A stretch of 64,000 nucleotides of DNA from contig NZ_JACYOF010000007.1 of the NCBI RefSeq assembly GCF_014932895.1, positions 186,001-250,000 on the forward strand, read 5' to 3'. This DNA is from Bacillus thuringiensis. Lineage in GTDB: Bacteria; Bacillota; Bacilli; Bacillales; Bacillaceae_G. Below the pieces are notes generated by a model. It was not told the DNA's origin. It did not search any database and worked only from the letters and a program-made list of their open reading frames with translations. The translations under genes and the position numbers were made by a program. Below, piece by piece: positions 9,470 to 18,747 of this stretch. Position 1 is the stretch's first letter. Every line of letters begins with the position of its first letter.

Positions 9470-9835
9470 CTACAGGGGAGTTTTATAGCCAAGCTTTTTT
9501 AGAAGGTCTACACCAATCTGAATTTCATCGTAAGAAAGATTACCATAGCCCAGTTTAATAATTAGTTTTTGAAATTTATTTTTTATAAAGTAGAGCGAGG
9601 TTGGATACACCTTAACACTATAAAAATGGGCTTGTTGAATTAACCATTCTTCTGAACGGTTCAAATGAACTTTAATTAATAAATACAAACCCGATTGTTC
9701 ACCAATAATAGTTACATTCTGATTGAAATGTTCTTTTAATACTGATACTAAGTGGTGCATCTTCTTTTTATAAACAAGACGCATTCGTTTGATATGACTG
9801 TTCCAATCACCCTCTTCTATTCTTAGCCATTGTAA
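9470..9835 (-). pseudogene. C-terminal remnant of a second MocR-type regulator
   Basis: About 121 residues match the end of MocR proteins (IEEGDWNSHIKRMRLVYKKK ... SGLYLLIKVHLN ... KLIIKLGYGNLSYDEIQIGVDLL). The DNA-binding domain and PLP lysine are missing. Homology stops near 9835, some 75 bp before repeat copy B. It converges with the intact MocR gene, but the sequence differs too much for a recent duplication. Confidence 0.7.
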
Positions 9836-9911
9836 GTTGGCTAAGAATAGAAGGAAATGGAGAAAAAAATTCATAAATTAAGAAATGAAGTGAATCATGA
9901 TTATCAAAGTC

Positions 9912-10290
9912 ATTACAGATTTCGCGATACAGGAAAGCCCATACAGGACTTTAGTCCGCCTTTGGGCATGGGATGAAAGTATCGCTTTTTCGTAGAAAAA
10001 CACTTGTTTTTTCGACATACTTCAACTATAGACAAAAACAAGTCTTTAAAACGCCTATATGTTCCTCGAAAACAAGATATCGTATGAGGTTCGATAGACT
10101 AATTCATGCTATTGGTAAAATGATATGTGTTGTCAAGAACAAGATGCTAAAACATTGGAACATGCAACTAGCTGTATGGTATGGTCATAGTACCGTAGCT
10201 CACGAACCTATAGGGTCTGTCATGAGAGTGGTGATGGCACGCCGCAATCTTGCACGTCAGCGATACCAGAAATGGCCTTCGCCCTTGGTA
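9912..10290 (+). mobile_element. IS605/IS1341-like element, copy B
   Basis: Second copy of the 5085 element. It has the same left-end hairpin (GACT-tt-AGTC inside GCCCAT) and the same interior, but the right-end hairpin is missing because the sequence diverges after CCCTTGGTA. The interior frame here runs 115 codons without a stop, yet shows no known domain. The unequal conservation of the frames suggests an RNA or DNA function rather than a protein. Confidence 0.5.
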
Positions 10291-10373
10291 TTAACCGATC
10301 TGATTCAAATTAGACAGTAAAAGTTATGGGGAAAAAATTATAATTATCAATCCAAGACACAGGAAACAGACAT

Positions 10374-10410
10374 AAAAAAACTTGGAGTAACTTTTCTCCA
10401 AGTTTTTTAT
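10374..10410. terminator. Bidirectional rho-independent terminator
   Basis: AAAAACTTGGAG ... CTCCAAGTTTTTT with an 8-nt loop and A/T tracts on both sides. Confidence 0.8.
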
Positions 10411-10658
10411 TAAAATATTTTATTTTTTCGTATAAGATAGCTACTGTTCGTGAGTATATATGCAATACCCTGATACTGGCTGTATACATCATAGACCAAG
10501 TATTGCTGCTAAAATAATTAGAGGCTTAATTCTTTGTTTCATTTACACTACTTAAGGACTAAATGACCATACACCAATTATGTATGAAAAGTTTTCAAGT
10601 TTTATTGAATCAACTTTTCACCCGATAGTCCTATAAAAATCATGATAACTTTATACTT

Positions 10659-11288
10659 TTAATAAACCTTTGTATTTTCATCTATATTTTCAATCTTAAT
10701 AAAGTCAAACTCTGCTTCATATCCCTCTCCTTGTGGACTGCAAGCATAAATACCAACTTTAATACAATCTTTTTCCTCAAAGAGGTGAGCCATTCTTATT
10801 TGTTTCCATAAAGTTCCGTCTAATGAATAGTCGACATAGTAATTACTTCCTTTTCTTGTTATTCTATAGAAAAGTGAATTCAAATCTCCCAAAAAATCCT
10901 GACTAGACCAATCAGAATATCCATTTTTTGTTACCACAACACCTAATTTACTATTATCATCAGGTATATATTCAACAGATGTCTTTAACCAAGTATCTTT
11001 TGAAAATCGAACCATTAAACCTGCTTGATCATATCTATTCTCTGGTTTAGATTTTACTTTCGTAATCAATCTAAAGTCTCCATTTAGTTCATAGTATAAA
11101 AAATGGCCATTATCAACTTGAAATTCATAGTGTGTTTTTTGCCAGAAATCTGTCTCTTTATCCGTTTTGATTATTAATTTCGATTTATTGCTATTAACCT
11201 CCCAGTTTTTAGGTGGGGAGAACCATTTTAGATTATTATCTAATTCCACATTATTGAATTCTTCTATAATTATATCGTGATTTATCAT
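10659..11288 (-). CDS. DUF1349 (concanavalin-like fold) protein
   Basis: A 209-aa soluble protein without a signal peptide. It matches the DUF1349 family, related to the yeast 'regulation of enolase 1' protein and predicted to form a jelly-roll lectin/glucanase fold. Recognisable tracts: FYYEL-like FLYYELNGDFRLITKVK, YDQAGLMVRFSKDTWLKTSVEY, SDWSSQDF, GIYACSPQGEGYEAEFDF. AAAGGAGAT is 8 nt upstream. The biochemical role is unknown, with carbohydrate binding suspected from the fold. Monocistronic. Confidence 0.75.
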   Translation of the reverse strand: MINHDIIIEEFNNVELDNNLKWFSPPKNWEVNSNKSKLIIKTDKETDFWQKTHYEFQVDNGHFLYYELNGDFRLITKVKSKPENRYDQAGLMVRFSKDTWLKTSVEYIPDDNSKLGVVVTKNGYSDWSSQDFLGDLNSLFYRITRKGSNYYVDYSLDGTLWKQIRMAHLFEEKDCIKVGIYACSPQGEGYEAEFDFIKIENIDENTKVY

Positions 11289-11529
11289 TAATATTATCTC
11301 CTTTACCTATTATATTTATTATGAAAATGTACACACACAGTAAAAGTATATAACTTTGATATGTGACCTTCTAAAGAGACCTCTCCCCATTGCCATCAAC
11401 TTATGAAATTTTTTGTTCTTCAATACCCAAAAAGTGAACTTAATTCTCATAGACAATTATAATGAGATAAAATTTTCATTTTTAGGTATTATGAGTTCTT
11501 TAGTCGATGAACATGTATGATGGCTCCTT

Positions 11530-11622
11530 CTATATCTTTTTGAAAACAGCAACCTGGAAATCACTTTTCATAAATACTTGCTGTTCTTCGTTAAAATACA
11601 CTACATTACATTCTTGCTCTGC
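11530..11622 (-). pseudogene. C-terminal scrap of an iron-sulfur metallochaperone-like gene
   Basis: About 30 codons (FCAEQECNVVYFNEEQQVF...) resemble the end of the small cysteine-rich, CopZ-N-like Fe-S metallochaperones found beside copper or mercury resistance genes. A stop lies directly upstream in frame, and a mobile RNA-like element begins 60 bp away. Short match, hence low confidence. Confidence 0.4.
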
Positions 11623-11682
11623 ACAAAATAATTCCAATCAAGTCAATGCATTAGCGTTCAACAAGCTTTTTAACGAATTTAC

Positions 11683-12015
11683 CGAAAGAATTCTCCTTCC
11701 TCGAGCGTGTGAAGGGTGCTAGCCCAACGGTAGGTGGGAGATGAATTTCGGTTTGGCATAGCCAAAAACTTTTGATAAACTAGCAATATGAAGTTCATTG
11801 ATAACTTGATATAGAAGGTTGCAGGAAGAAAATAGAGTGCGAAAACCACGCCATTCGGTTCCTGCGTAAAATATCAACCGTACCCAGAGAGCATCCAATC
11901 GTTGGACATCTAGGGGTGGAACACCCCGAAGTAACGCTCAGGGAGACGAAAGGTTGCTTTCGTCTTGGAACTGAGAAGCTCCCACTTCAAGCTTTGCTAA
12001 GTGGCGAGTAGTTCA
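11683..12015 (+). mobile_element. IS605-like structured-RNA element, diverged copy
   Basis: Preceded by TTTAC. The element shares its architecture with the two 386-bp copies: CTCCTTCCTC near the left end, GGTGGGAGATGAAT, the near-complementary CTCCCACTTCA near the right end, and a terminal CACTT...AAGTG hairpin before GGCGAGTAGTTCA. The internal sequence is quite different but rich in hairpins (for example TTGCAGGAA..TTCCTGC and AGACGAAAG..TTTCGTCT). No protein is encoded. Conserved ends with a variable core suggest an RNA. Confidence 0.6.
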
Positions 12016-12471
12016 CTGTAATCAGTTTAACTTGTTTTCCTTTCGTTTTGAATAAAGGAAACGACATTGCTAGTTACACCTTTCGAAGCACCGCAGCACC
12101 AAAAATTTTTGTAACTCTATACACCTTCTTTCTCATTGGCACCACTCATTATTTTAAGACAAGTAAGCGACTTTCCATTATCATTAGATGTAATGGGTAC
12201 AACGACTTGTGGCCAAGCCGCAACTGTCAGGGAACTCGATACATACTCTTCTGGTGCAAATGATTCACACCTAGATCTAGTGCAATTACCGCCATACTTT
12301 TCGGTAATCAATATCTTTCTTAAACCGGTTTCCTTTAAAATACCGCATCTGTGATTCCCCTTGCTTCTTTTGTCTAGCGTGTAGCCTCATTTAGAAAACT
12401 TTGCAGCAGAGCCGAAATATTCAAAAATACCTATCTCTAAAATTATTAAAATTGAAATACTTAATAAACAA
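12016..12471. other. Unassigned intergenic sequence
   Basis: Several short overlapping frames on both strands (12117-12354), none with a convincing ribosome site or family. A minus-strand MRYFKGNRFKKDI beginning faintly resembles IS6 transposases, but the match is too short to call. Confidence 0.3.
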
Positions 12472-12870
12472 TTACCACCTTCTTTCTCGATTGGTTTTCC
12501 AATCATACGGCAAAATCTCTTTCAATAAAACAAACGTGTCATTTTCAACCTCTACAACAGCTTCTAAATTTTCTTTTGAAAGCTGACTAATCAACTCACG
12601 GCACCGTCCACATGGTGGAACCGCATTTCCTTCGGTATCCACTGCTACAAAAGCTTTTATTTGATACTCACCATGTTTCAACATGTCAGCAACTGCTGCA
12701 TGCTCTGCACAAAAACCCATAGAACAAGCTGTATCTATGCTAATCCCTGTATAAATATTACCATTTACGGTTTTAATGGCTGCACCAACACCTCCGTATT
12801 CAACAAAATCATTTAATTCTGTAGGTGAAGTAATTGCACTTGCGATCTTTTTTAATTCTTTATGCTCCAT
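12472..12870 (-). CDS. Cytidine deaminase family protein
   Basis: A 132-aa zinc hydrolase of the CDA fold. The first zinc ligand and proton shuttle are in CAEHAAV (Cys-Ala-Glu, near residue 54) and the remaining ligands in PPCGRCREL (near 86-90). It deaminates cytidine or a cytosine nucleoside; kinship to blasticidin-S deaminase makes a detoxification role possible, consistent with the resistance genes around it. Transcribed from a MerR-type promoter 660 bp upstream across a long leader. A stub of a paralogue lies at 6029..6085. Confidence 0.8.
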   Translation of the reverse strand: MEHKELKKIASAITSPTELNDFVEYGGVGAAIKTVNGNIYTGISIDTACSMGFCAEHAAVADMLKHGEYQIKAFVAVDTEGNAVPPCGRCRELISQLSKENLEAVVEVENDTFVLLKEILPYDWKTNRERRW

Positions 12871-13018
12871 AAATTATAACTCCATTCTATTTGGTATATC
12901 AATTTCTATTAGGCAGTATCAATTTGAATGTGTGTAACAATTAAGTTGTTTAAATTCAATACTTTCCGTAATTGATATTCTGTTTAAATACACCATAAAA
13001 ACTCCGGATTTTTTATTA
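12868..13018 (-). repeat. Duplicated leader, copy 2
   Basis: Homologous to 6083..6234 and ending exactly at the deaminase start codon; part of a duplicated deaminase locus. Confidence 0.6.
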
Positions 13019-13401
13019 TTTCGTTTTTCTAACCCCTGCTGTCGATAATGTTCATCAATCCATAACTGTACTAGTTTGAATACTACATATGTTTTACTTT
13101 CTATAATATTGACAACTCGCTAAGCAGTTCGAGAACTTGCTCTCTAAAATATGATATCATTCGTAGCAAGTTTGTTTCCGTTGCTACTTGTACACCCGTG
13201 TAGTAAATATTTCCCTTATTAGATTGATGTCAAAGTGTTTCTCGCCCCCTCTTTCTCCGTTACTCGACATCATTGATACTATGTGGTCATCTGACTTCCT
13301 GCTATTGGAATAAACTAAAATTTGATCAAAAATATCGAATAACTCAGCATTTTACAGTAAATCAGTATCTATCGGTAGAACCGATAGATACTGATATTGG
13401 A

Positions 13402-13518
13402 TTAGTGTATAGTGAAATCTACTTTTGAATATTTTTTCTTGAGTTTTTCCAAAGCTTGAGCGTCATCAAATTCCTTAATATATCGGTTAAAAAATGCCAA
13501 GCTTAATATACTGTATTC
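13402..13518 (-). pseudogene. Short protein remnant in the deaminase leader
   Basis: A 38-codon frame without a start codon (SLAFFNRYIKEFDDAQALEK...KVDFTIH) has protein-like, lysine- and acid-rich composition. It lies directly downstream of the MerR-type promoter, so it is probably the tail of a gene deleted by recombination. Family not recognised. Confidence 0.35.
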
Positions 13519-13532
13519 TTATCTATAGCCGA

Positions 13533-13563
13533 ATTATAAACCTTCACACTGTGTGAAGCTCAA
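13533..13563 (-). promoter_or_regulatory. MerR-type promoter 2
   Basis: -35 TTGAGC (13558-13563), 19-bp spacer with the CTTCACAC/GTGTGAAG dyad, and -10 TATAAT (13533-13538), reading towards the cytidine deaminase. Flanks match promoter 1 (CTATAGCCG..., TTTTTGTATTG). Confidence 0.75.
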
Positions 13564-13619
13564 GTGTTTTTGTATTGTCGCCATATATATATAAAACGGA
13601 AAATTCTACACGGTGGTTG

Positions 13620-14429
13620 TGATTATTTGTGCAAACAAACTTTATTATCATGCCTATACCATTCTAAGTAAAAAGCCTTACTTCGAAATCTAAAAATAAT
13701 AAAAGTATTATTCTTGTCTATCTTATGTAGGTCCTTTAAATCACGTATACATACATCGTTTGGTTGAAGGAACGCTAGACAAGTAGAACCATACGTTTTA
13801 GCATTCATGAACATTTAGAAACTGACCGCTTAGTAAGTCATACTCTAGCTAAATTTTTACGCCAGCATTTTGACCACTACCACCTGAACCTTGATATATA
13901 GAAGTGAATTTATCTGGAACCTGAAAATGTGTAGAATTCAATACACGAATACTCCGAAAATAGTTTGTATACAAAGTTAGAATCTTGCTAGAAGAACAAA
14001 ATTGTTGGTGAAGTAAATGTGCTAAGAGTTGTTGTAAAAACTGGACAGCCTGAGAATAAAAACGTTGATTGAGTCATTCTGAACTCATAGAAATACCTAT
14101 GTTAGCTTCTAATTGATTACATAATTGTGCCAATGAAGTGTGAGCAACATTTTTGCTTAACCAAACACACAAAACTACTAAATCTTGTGCACGATATTTG
14201 CTTTTTCGTTGAACAAACCCTTTATCGTTCCAAAGCATATGGAGACATATGACGTTGTAATTCTTTAGAAAATAATTGTAATTCTTTAGAAAATAATTGT
14301 AATTCATCAGAAATTGATAGAATCATACAAAAACGCCATCCTTTCTGTATATTTCTACAAAAAGAATAGCGCTTTTTCGTTATGTAGATACAAAATTACC
14401 TTAGCTTGATGGTGATGTGGTGAGCCCCC
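13620..14429 (-). mobile_element. IS231 (IS4 family) remnant
   Basis: Two out-of-frame pieces match the complete IS231 transposase at 46600..48030. At 14074-14307, GFVQRKSKYRAQDLVVLCVWLSKNVA corresponds to the N-terminus; at 13623-13814, KTYGSTCLAF...NDVCIRDL corresponds to the second catalytic Asp region. The outer end at 14403-14429 keeps an IS231-like terminal repeat (CACCACATCACCATCAAGC). The 3' half of the element is gone. A 23-bp tandem repeat (GTAATTCTTTAGAAAATAATT type) lies at 14257-14305. Confidence 0.8.
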
Positions 14430-14450
14430 TTATAGGTAAGCTTTAAATTT

Positions 14451-15365
14451 TCAGTCATTGTCCTTTAAGGAGGGACTATGTGCCAATAAATTCTTAATAA
14501 GTGAACTATTCTGATTGCTCTTTTTGTAAACTGCGAAAATTTCATGGTTAAATGAGAATGTATTATTGTCAATTATATTTAGCTCTTTAAACTTTTCTTC
14601 CTTAAAGTGTTCTTTAATGAGTGAGTATGAACAAAAATATACGACATTATTAGAAAGTGTATACTCAAGCGCTGAATTTGCATTCTCAAATCTTAAATCA
14701 TATTTTAGATCTGTCGGTAAGCTTTCTCTTATAAAAATGTCTAACAGTGATTGTGAGTAACTATTCGGTAAACGACCTACAAAAGGTAATGTACTTAATT
14801 TTGCTTTTGTTATAACTGTTGGAACATTGAATTCATTATTCACAACAAAGCAAAAGCGATCGCTGAGCAAATTTGTTTTTGAATACGTTTTTTCATCTAT
14901 TTCAAACTGTAAATTAGGATTAAGACCTATTATAGCTACATCAATCCGATTTTCTTTTAATAGATTTAAACTTTCTATGGTACTTTTTATCGAAACAGTA
15001 ATATCTGAATCATTGTAATTCTTTTTCAATTTACTAATCATGGGATTAATCAATTGTTCAACTGCTAATTGATGGGCAGTAATACGCAATATCGCTTTAC
15101 CTTTATACTTATCAAGCTCGATAACAATATTTTTTTCAATCTGAAATAATTCTTCAGAATGTTTAAAAAGCATTTCACCAAAATTTGTGAGCACTATACC
15201 TCTACCGTGCTTTATAAATAACGTAATTCCAATTTCTCTTTCAAACTGTTTGAGTTGTGCTGATACCGATGGTTGTGAGATACGTAATACCTTAGCAGCT
15301 TTATAAGTTGTTTTTTCTTTTGCAACAGTATAAAAAATTCTTAAGTGATGTAAATTTAGTTCCAT
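14451..15365 (-). CDS. LysR-family transcriptional regulator
   Basis: A 304-aa LTTR with an N-terminal winged helix (residues 1-60; YKAAKVLRISQPSVSAQLKQFEREIG) and a periplasmic-binding-like effector domain. The start at 15365 has GGGGAG upstream; the open frame extends ten further codons without benefit. It diverges from the flavin oxidase gene at 15482 across 116 bp of AT-rich DNA, the usual LysR-target layout, so it probably controls that gene. Confidence 0.85.
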   Translation of the reverse strand: MELNLHHLRIFYTVAKEKTTYKAAKVLRISQPSVSAQLKQFEREIGITLFIKHGRGIVLTNFGEMLFKHSEELFQIEKNIVIELDKYKGKAILRITAHQLAVEQLINPMISKLKKNYNDSDITVSIKSTIESLNLLKENRIDVAIIGLNPNLQFEIDEKTYSKTNLLSDRFCFVVNNEFNVPTVITKAKLSTLPFVGRLPNSYSQSLLDIFIRESLPTDLKYDLRFENANSALEYTLSNNVVYFCSYSLIKEHFKEEKFKELNIIDNNTFSFNHEIFAVYKKSNQNSSLIKNLLAHSPSLKDND

Positions 15366-15481
15366 TCTATTCTCTCCCCTCTCCTCTCCTAACAATTGAT
15401 AGATTTTAGTTATCGATATATTTTTATCATATATTATTTTTTCGTTTTAAACGGCGATAAAATATAATTGAGGTGATAGAA

Positions 15482-16138
15482 ATGAAATACAATAAGAAAA
15501 TTACAGAGCAACCAGTATTACAAGGAGATAAATTCGAAGTTAATTGGGATGAAGTGAGCAACAATCCTAGTGAGTTATTTTATCAATGGTTTGAAAATGC
15601 ATTTGAACATCAAGTGATTGAGCCACATGCAATGACACTTGCCACATCTGACTTGCAAGGCAAAATTACTTCACGGGTATTACTTGTTCGCCATGTTGAT
15701 GAGGACGCTAACTTCTATTTTTCAACAAGTAATGTGAACCCAACAGGAAAGCAACTGAAAGAAAATCCAAATGCTAACTTAAACTTTTATTGGAAAGAGT
15801 TATCACGGCAAATTATTGTGAGTGGAACAGTAGAAAAATGTAGTCAAAATGATAGTACAGCAGACTTCATAAAGCGCTCACTTGATTCTAAAGCAATTTG
15901 TCTAGTTCAGAAGCAAAGCGAACCTCTTGGTAAACTTATAACAATGCACCACGCCGTCAAGGAAATACATAAAAAATTTGAATTCAATTCAGATTTAGTG
16001 AATCCCAATTGGACACTATTTAAGGTAATTCCTGATAAAATAGAGTTCTTTCAAGGCAAGAAAACAAGAATGCATGAACGACTTGTCTATACTCGAAGAC
16101 AGAATGAGGAATGGGTTAAAACATTTGTATGGGCATAG
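15482..16138 (+). CDS. PdxH/PhzG-like FMN-dependent oxidase
   Basis: A 218-aa split-barrel flavoprotein of the pyridoxamine-phosphate oxidase superfamily. Recognisable: AMTLATSDLQGKITSRVLLVRHVDE (FMN contact), FYFSTSNVNPTGKQLKENPNANLNFYWKELSRQIIVSG and the C-terminal ...PDKIEFFQGKKTRMHERLVYTR typical of PdxH and PhzG. The spacing of the C-terminal Arg-x-His motif is PhzG-like, so a secondary-metabolite oxidase is as likely as PLP synthesis. Start ATG at 15482 with GAGGTG 7 nt upstream. Divergent from a LysR regulator. Confidence 0.78.
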   Translation: MKYNKKITEQPVLQGDKFEVNWDEVSNNPSELFYQWFENAFEHQVIEPHAMTLATSDLQGKITSRVLLVRHVDEDANFYFSTSNVNPTGKQLKENPNANLNFYWKELSRQIIVSGTVEKCSQNDSTADFIKRSLDSKAICLVQKQSEPLGKLITMHHAVKEIHKKFEFNSDLVNPNWTLFKVIPDKIEFFQGKKTRMHERLVYTRRQNEEWVKTFVWA

Positions 16139-16306
16139 TGTTTTTAGATATGATTCATTGAAATCCTTAAGAACTTTAGGTAAGTAAAGAGCTGTTTATT
16201 ATAGATTGAAAGTTCTTATCGGATCTTTTGAATTAAGTTTAAAATTCTAATCTTTTATTAATTATTCTCCTTTTATACCATTAGCTAATATATCCATCAA
16301 CATCGT

Positions 16307-16588
16307 GGTTCTGTTGCAAGTTCCTTTAAATGAAGCTACACTCTAAAAAAAAGAGTAAGGAGAATCAAAAATGCTTTGTTAAATCCGCAGGATTCCAAAA
16401 CATTCGTCATGCTTCCCATGCGATAAAAGGAATCGAAACCATTCACACCTTATATAAACAAAGGCGAAATCTTCAAATAGACTTCGCCTTTTCGACGTGC
16501 AAAGAATTAAAACAATTACTCATTTCTGTATAATATTTAGTCATATATGTTTATTGTCCATCTCTTGAGAATATTTGCAACAGAAACA
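16307..16588 (+). mobile_element. IS6-family internally deleted copy
   Basis: GGTTCTGTTGCAAG at the left and TTTGCAACAGAAAC at the right are IS6 terminal repeats. Between them only the transposase C-terminus survives (SAGFQNIRHASHAIKGIETIHTLYKQRRN...CKELKQLL, 16390-16533). It is a 282-bp MITE-like derivative that could be moved in trans. No target duplication is evident. Confidence 0.8.
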
Positions 16589-16608
16589 AAAGTTTAATTC
16601 TCATTCAA

Positions 16609-17502
16609 CTATAGTCCCGCGTTTTTTATCCAATTCTCAGTAATCTCAGTGAACTTTTTAACTGCAGGTGCAATAGGCGTTCTAATGGCTAATCCTATGG
16701 TTCTAGTTTGTTCTAATTCAAGTGGGATGACCTTTATGGAATCCAACCCTTTAGGTATGATCATTTCCGGTAAAATGCTAATTCCTAAATTATTCTCAAC
16801 CATAGCGAAAATAGAATTTTCGTTCATATTTTCGAATCGAATATTTGGATGGACATTGTTCTCTTTAAAAAATAGCTGTATATCTTCAAAACATTGATAG
16901 GTTGGCATAATGAAAGGGGCATTTTCAATATCCTCAACAGATATATATTTTTTACTATGTAAAGGTGATTTATCTGATACTACACATAAAAGTGGCTCAG
17001 TTTTTAGTTGCACAATATCAAATGAATGTAGAGAAGTAGTTTTATTATTAACAAAACCACAATCTACTTCACTATCTAGTAACCATTTCTCTATCTCAGC
17101 ATAATTCCCTTCGATTAGCTGAATTTTTATAAACGGATATTGCTTCTCCATTTCATTTATAATATAAGGAATCCAGTTTGTTGATATACTACTAAATATC
17201 CCTACTTTTACTGTCCCTTTATTCAGTCCATTGATATCACTTACTTCCTGCTTCAACATATTATTATAATATAGAATTTCCCGAATGGTGGCTAATAAAT
17301 CCATACCATTCTGAGTTAGTTTAATTGCAGAATTGTTACGAATAAATAAAGGAAAGTTAAACTCCTTTTCTAAACTTGTAATAGCATGACTCACAGCAGA
17401 TTGCGTTAATCCTAATTCTTCAGCAGTCTTAGTAAAGCTATTTACCTCTGCTGCTTTACTAAAAATCTCATACTTAACTAAACTCAGTGATGACACCCCC
17501 AT
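16609..17502 (-). CDS. LysR-family transcriptional regulator
   Basis: A 297-aa LTTR with helix-turn-helix at residues about 15-60 (FTKTAEELGLTQSAVSHAITSLEKEF) and a substrate-binding domain. It diverges from the short-chain dehydrogenase gene at 17623 with 120 bp between starts, so that gene is the likely target. The ribosome site is weak; an in-frame GTG two codons inside is an alternative start. Confidence 0.83.
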   Translation of the reverse strand: MGVSSLSLVKYEIFSKAAEVNSFTKTAEELGLTQSAVSHAITSLEKEFNFPLFIRNNSAIKLTQNGMDLLATIREILYYNNMLKQEVSDINGLNKGTVKVGIFSSISTNWIPYIINEMEKQYPFIKIQLIEGNYAEIEKWLLDSEVDCGFVNNKTTSLHSFDIVQLKTEPLLCVVSDKSPLHSKKYISVEDIENAPFIMPTYQCFEDIQLFFKENNVHPNIRFENMNENSIFAMVENNLGISILPEMIIPKGLDSIKVIPLELEQTRTIGLAIRTPIAPAVKKFTEITENWIKNAGL

Positions 17503-17622
17503 GAATTTTTTTCATGAACTTCATTATAATTATTCAATGTACTAATGTCAAACGTGTACTTATAATTAATACATGCTTTGCAACATTGCATTTCAAAATA
17601 TTTTAAAGGGGCGTGTAGTGTA

Positions 17623-18381
17623 ATGGAGAAAATTTTAATTACAGGAGCTGCTGGAAAAATTGGTCAACATATTACCAATACTTTAATAAAACAAACAAGC
17701 TATCAATTAAGATTGGCAGATATTAATTTATTTCCTTTAGAAAAATTTAAAAAGTCAGGTCATGAAATCACATATCTAAATGTATCTAGTTTAGAAGAAT
17801 GTCAAGAAGCATGTAAAAATATAGATATTGTGATTCACCTAGCAGGAGACCCCTCCCCAAATGCAGATTTTTATACTACTTTATTAGAGGCTAATATAAA
17901 AGGTTCCTACAATATATTTAAAGCTGCATCGGATAACAGTGTTTCTAAAGTAGTAGTTGCTTCCAGTGCTCAAACAGTTGAAGGATACCCACTAGACTTT
18001 CAAGTAACTGAATCATCACCCGTTAGACCAAAGAATATGTATGGGGTTAGTAAATGTTTTGTGGAAGCACTCGCCTCGTATTTTGCTCATGAGAAACAGT
18101 TACAAAGTATAGCCATCCGTATTGGTGCTTATGACGACTACAAGCCTGGGAGTCAGCAACTTTCAGCTCGAGACATGAGTGCGTATATAAGTCCAGAAGA
18201 TTTTAGCAATCTTCTCCTAAAAACGATTTTTGCTAAAGACCTACCTCCTTTTTCCATCTTACATGGTATATCTGATAACCGTTTTAAACGTTTAAATATT
18301 GAAGAAACAAAAAGGTTAGTAGAATACACACCGAATTCAGATGCATTTAAATTGTGCGGAATTCAGTTATTTGATTGTTAG
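17623..18381 (+). CDS. NAD(P)-dependent epimerase/dehydratase family protein
   Basis: A 252-aa extended short-chain dehydrogenase. Rossmann motif GAAGKIG at residues 8-14, HLAGD near 72, catalytic Ser in SSAQ and the YGVSK Tyr-x-x-x-Lys near 144. The layout resembles uronate dehydrogenase and UDP-sugar epimerases, but the C-terminus is short. The start at 17623 is preferred: AAAGGGG lies upstream, and the longer frame from 17578 has none. Likely regulated by the divergent LysR; a 40-aa gene follows 35 bp downstream. Confidence 0.8.
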   Translation: MEKILITGAAGKIGQHITNTLIKQTSYQLRLADINLFPLEKFKKSGHEITYLNVSSLEECQEACKNIDIVIHLAGDPSPNADFYTTLLEANIKGSYNIFKAASDNSVSKVVVASSAQTVEGYPLDFQVTESSPVRPKNMYGVSKCFVEALASYFAHEKQLQSIAIRIGAYDDYKPGSQQLSARDMSAYISPEDFSNLLLKTIFAKDLPPFSILHGISDNRFKRLNIEETKRLVEYTPNSDAFKLCGIQLFDC

Positions 18382-18415
18382 ACATATATCCAAAACATTT
18401 AAAAGGAGATTTTCC

Positions 18416-18538
18416 ATGAAGGGCCTAACAAAAAACGCCAAAAAAAATATACAATTAAAACCAATAGAAACTAAAAGGAAGAAAACTTTTAAAGACTATT
18501 GGAACGAAATTATTAAGGCTCTCATTGCGACCAAGTAA
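18416..18538 (+). CDS. Small basic protein, 40 aa
   Basis: Short frame (MKGLTKNAKKNIQLKP...IIKALIATK) with a strong AAAAGGAGA site 7 nt before ATG, 34 bp after the dehydrogenase. Lys-rich N-terminus and an amphipathic C-terminal helix. No family recognised; it could be a leaderless peptide or a small binding protein co-transcribed with the dehydrogenase. Confidence 0.5.
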   Translation: MKGLTKNAKKNIQLKPIETKRKKTFKDYWNEIIKALIATK

Positions 18539-18747
18539 TTTTGTACTTTTTTAATCTCGTATTTAATTGAATCAAGTGTATCGATATTTATTTCATCCAT
18601 AGTGTACAAGTTAAAATTAATTCTACAAGAGAATTCAGGTGCAATTTAATATCTTTCAAAAAATACTCTAAACTTTTAGCTTTCTAAAGTCTTGATATTT
18701 TATCAACTTTTTCAGCTGCGGAGCGATCCTCTCATATATTTTGAAGG

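Noticed and set aside
12260-12310. ALDLGVNHL-like string resembling the TnpB RuvC-I motif
   Set aside because: Only nine residues, no further TnpB motif in any frame, and wrong orientation to the neighbouring element end.
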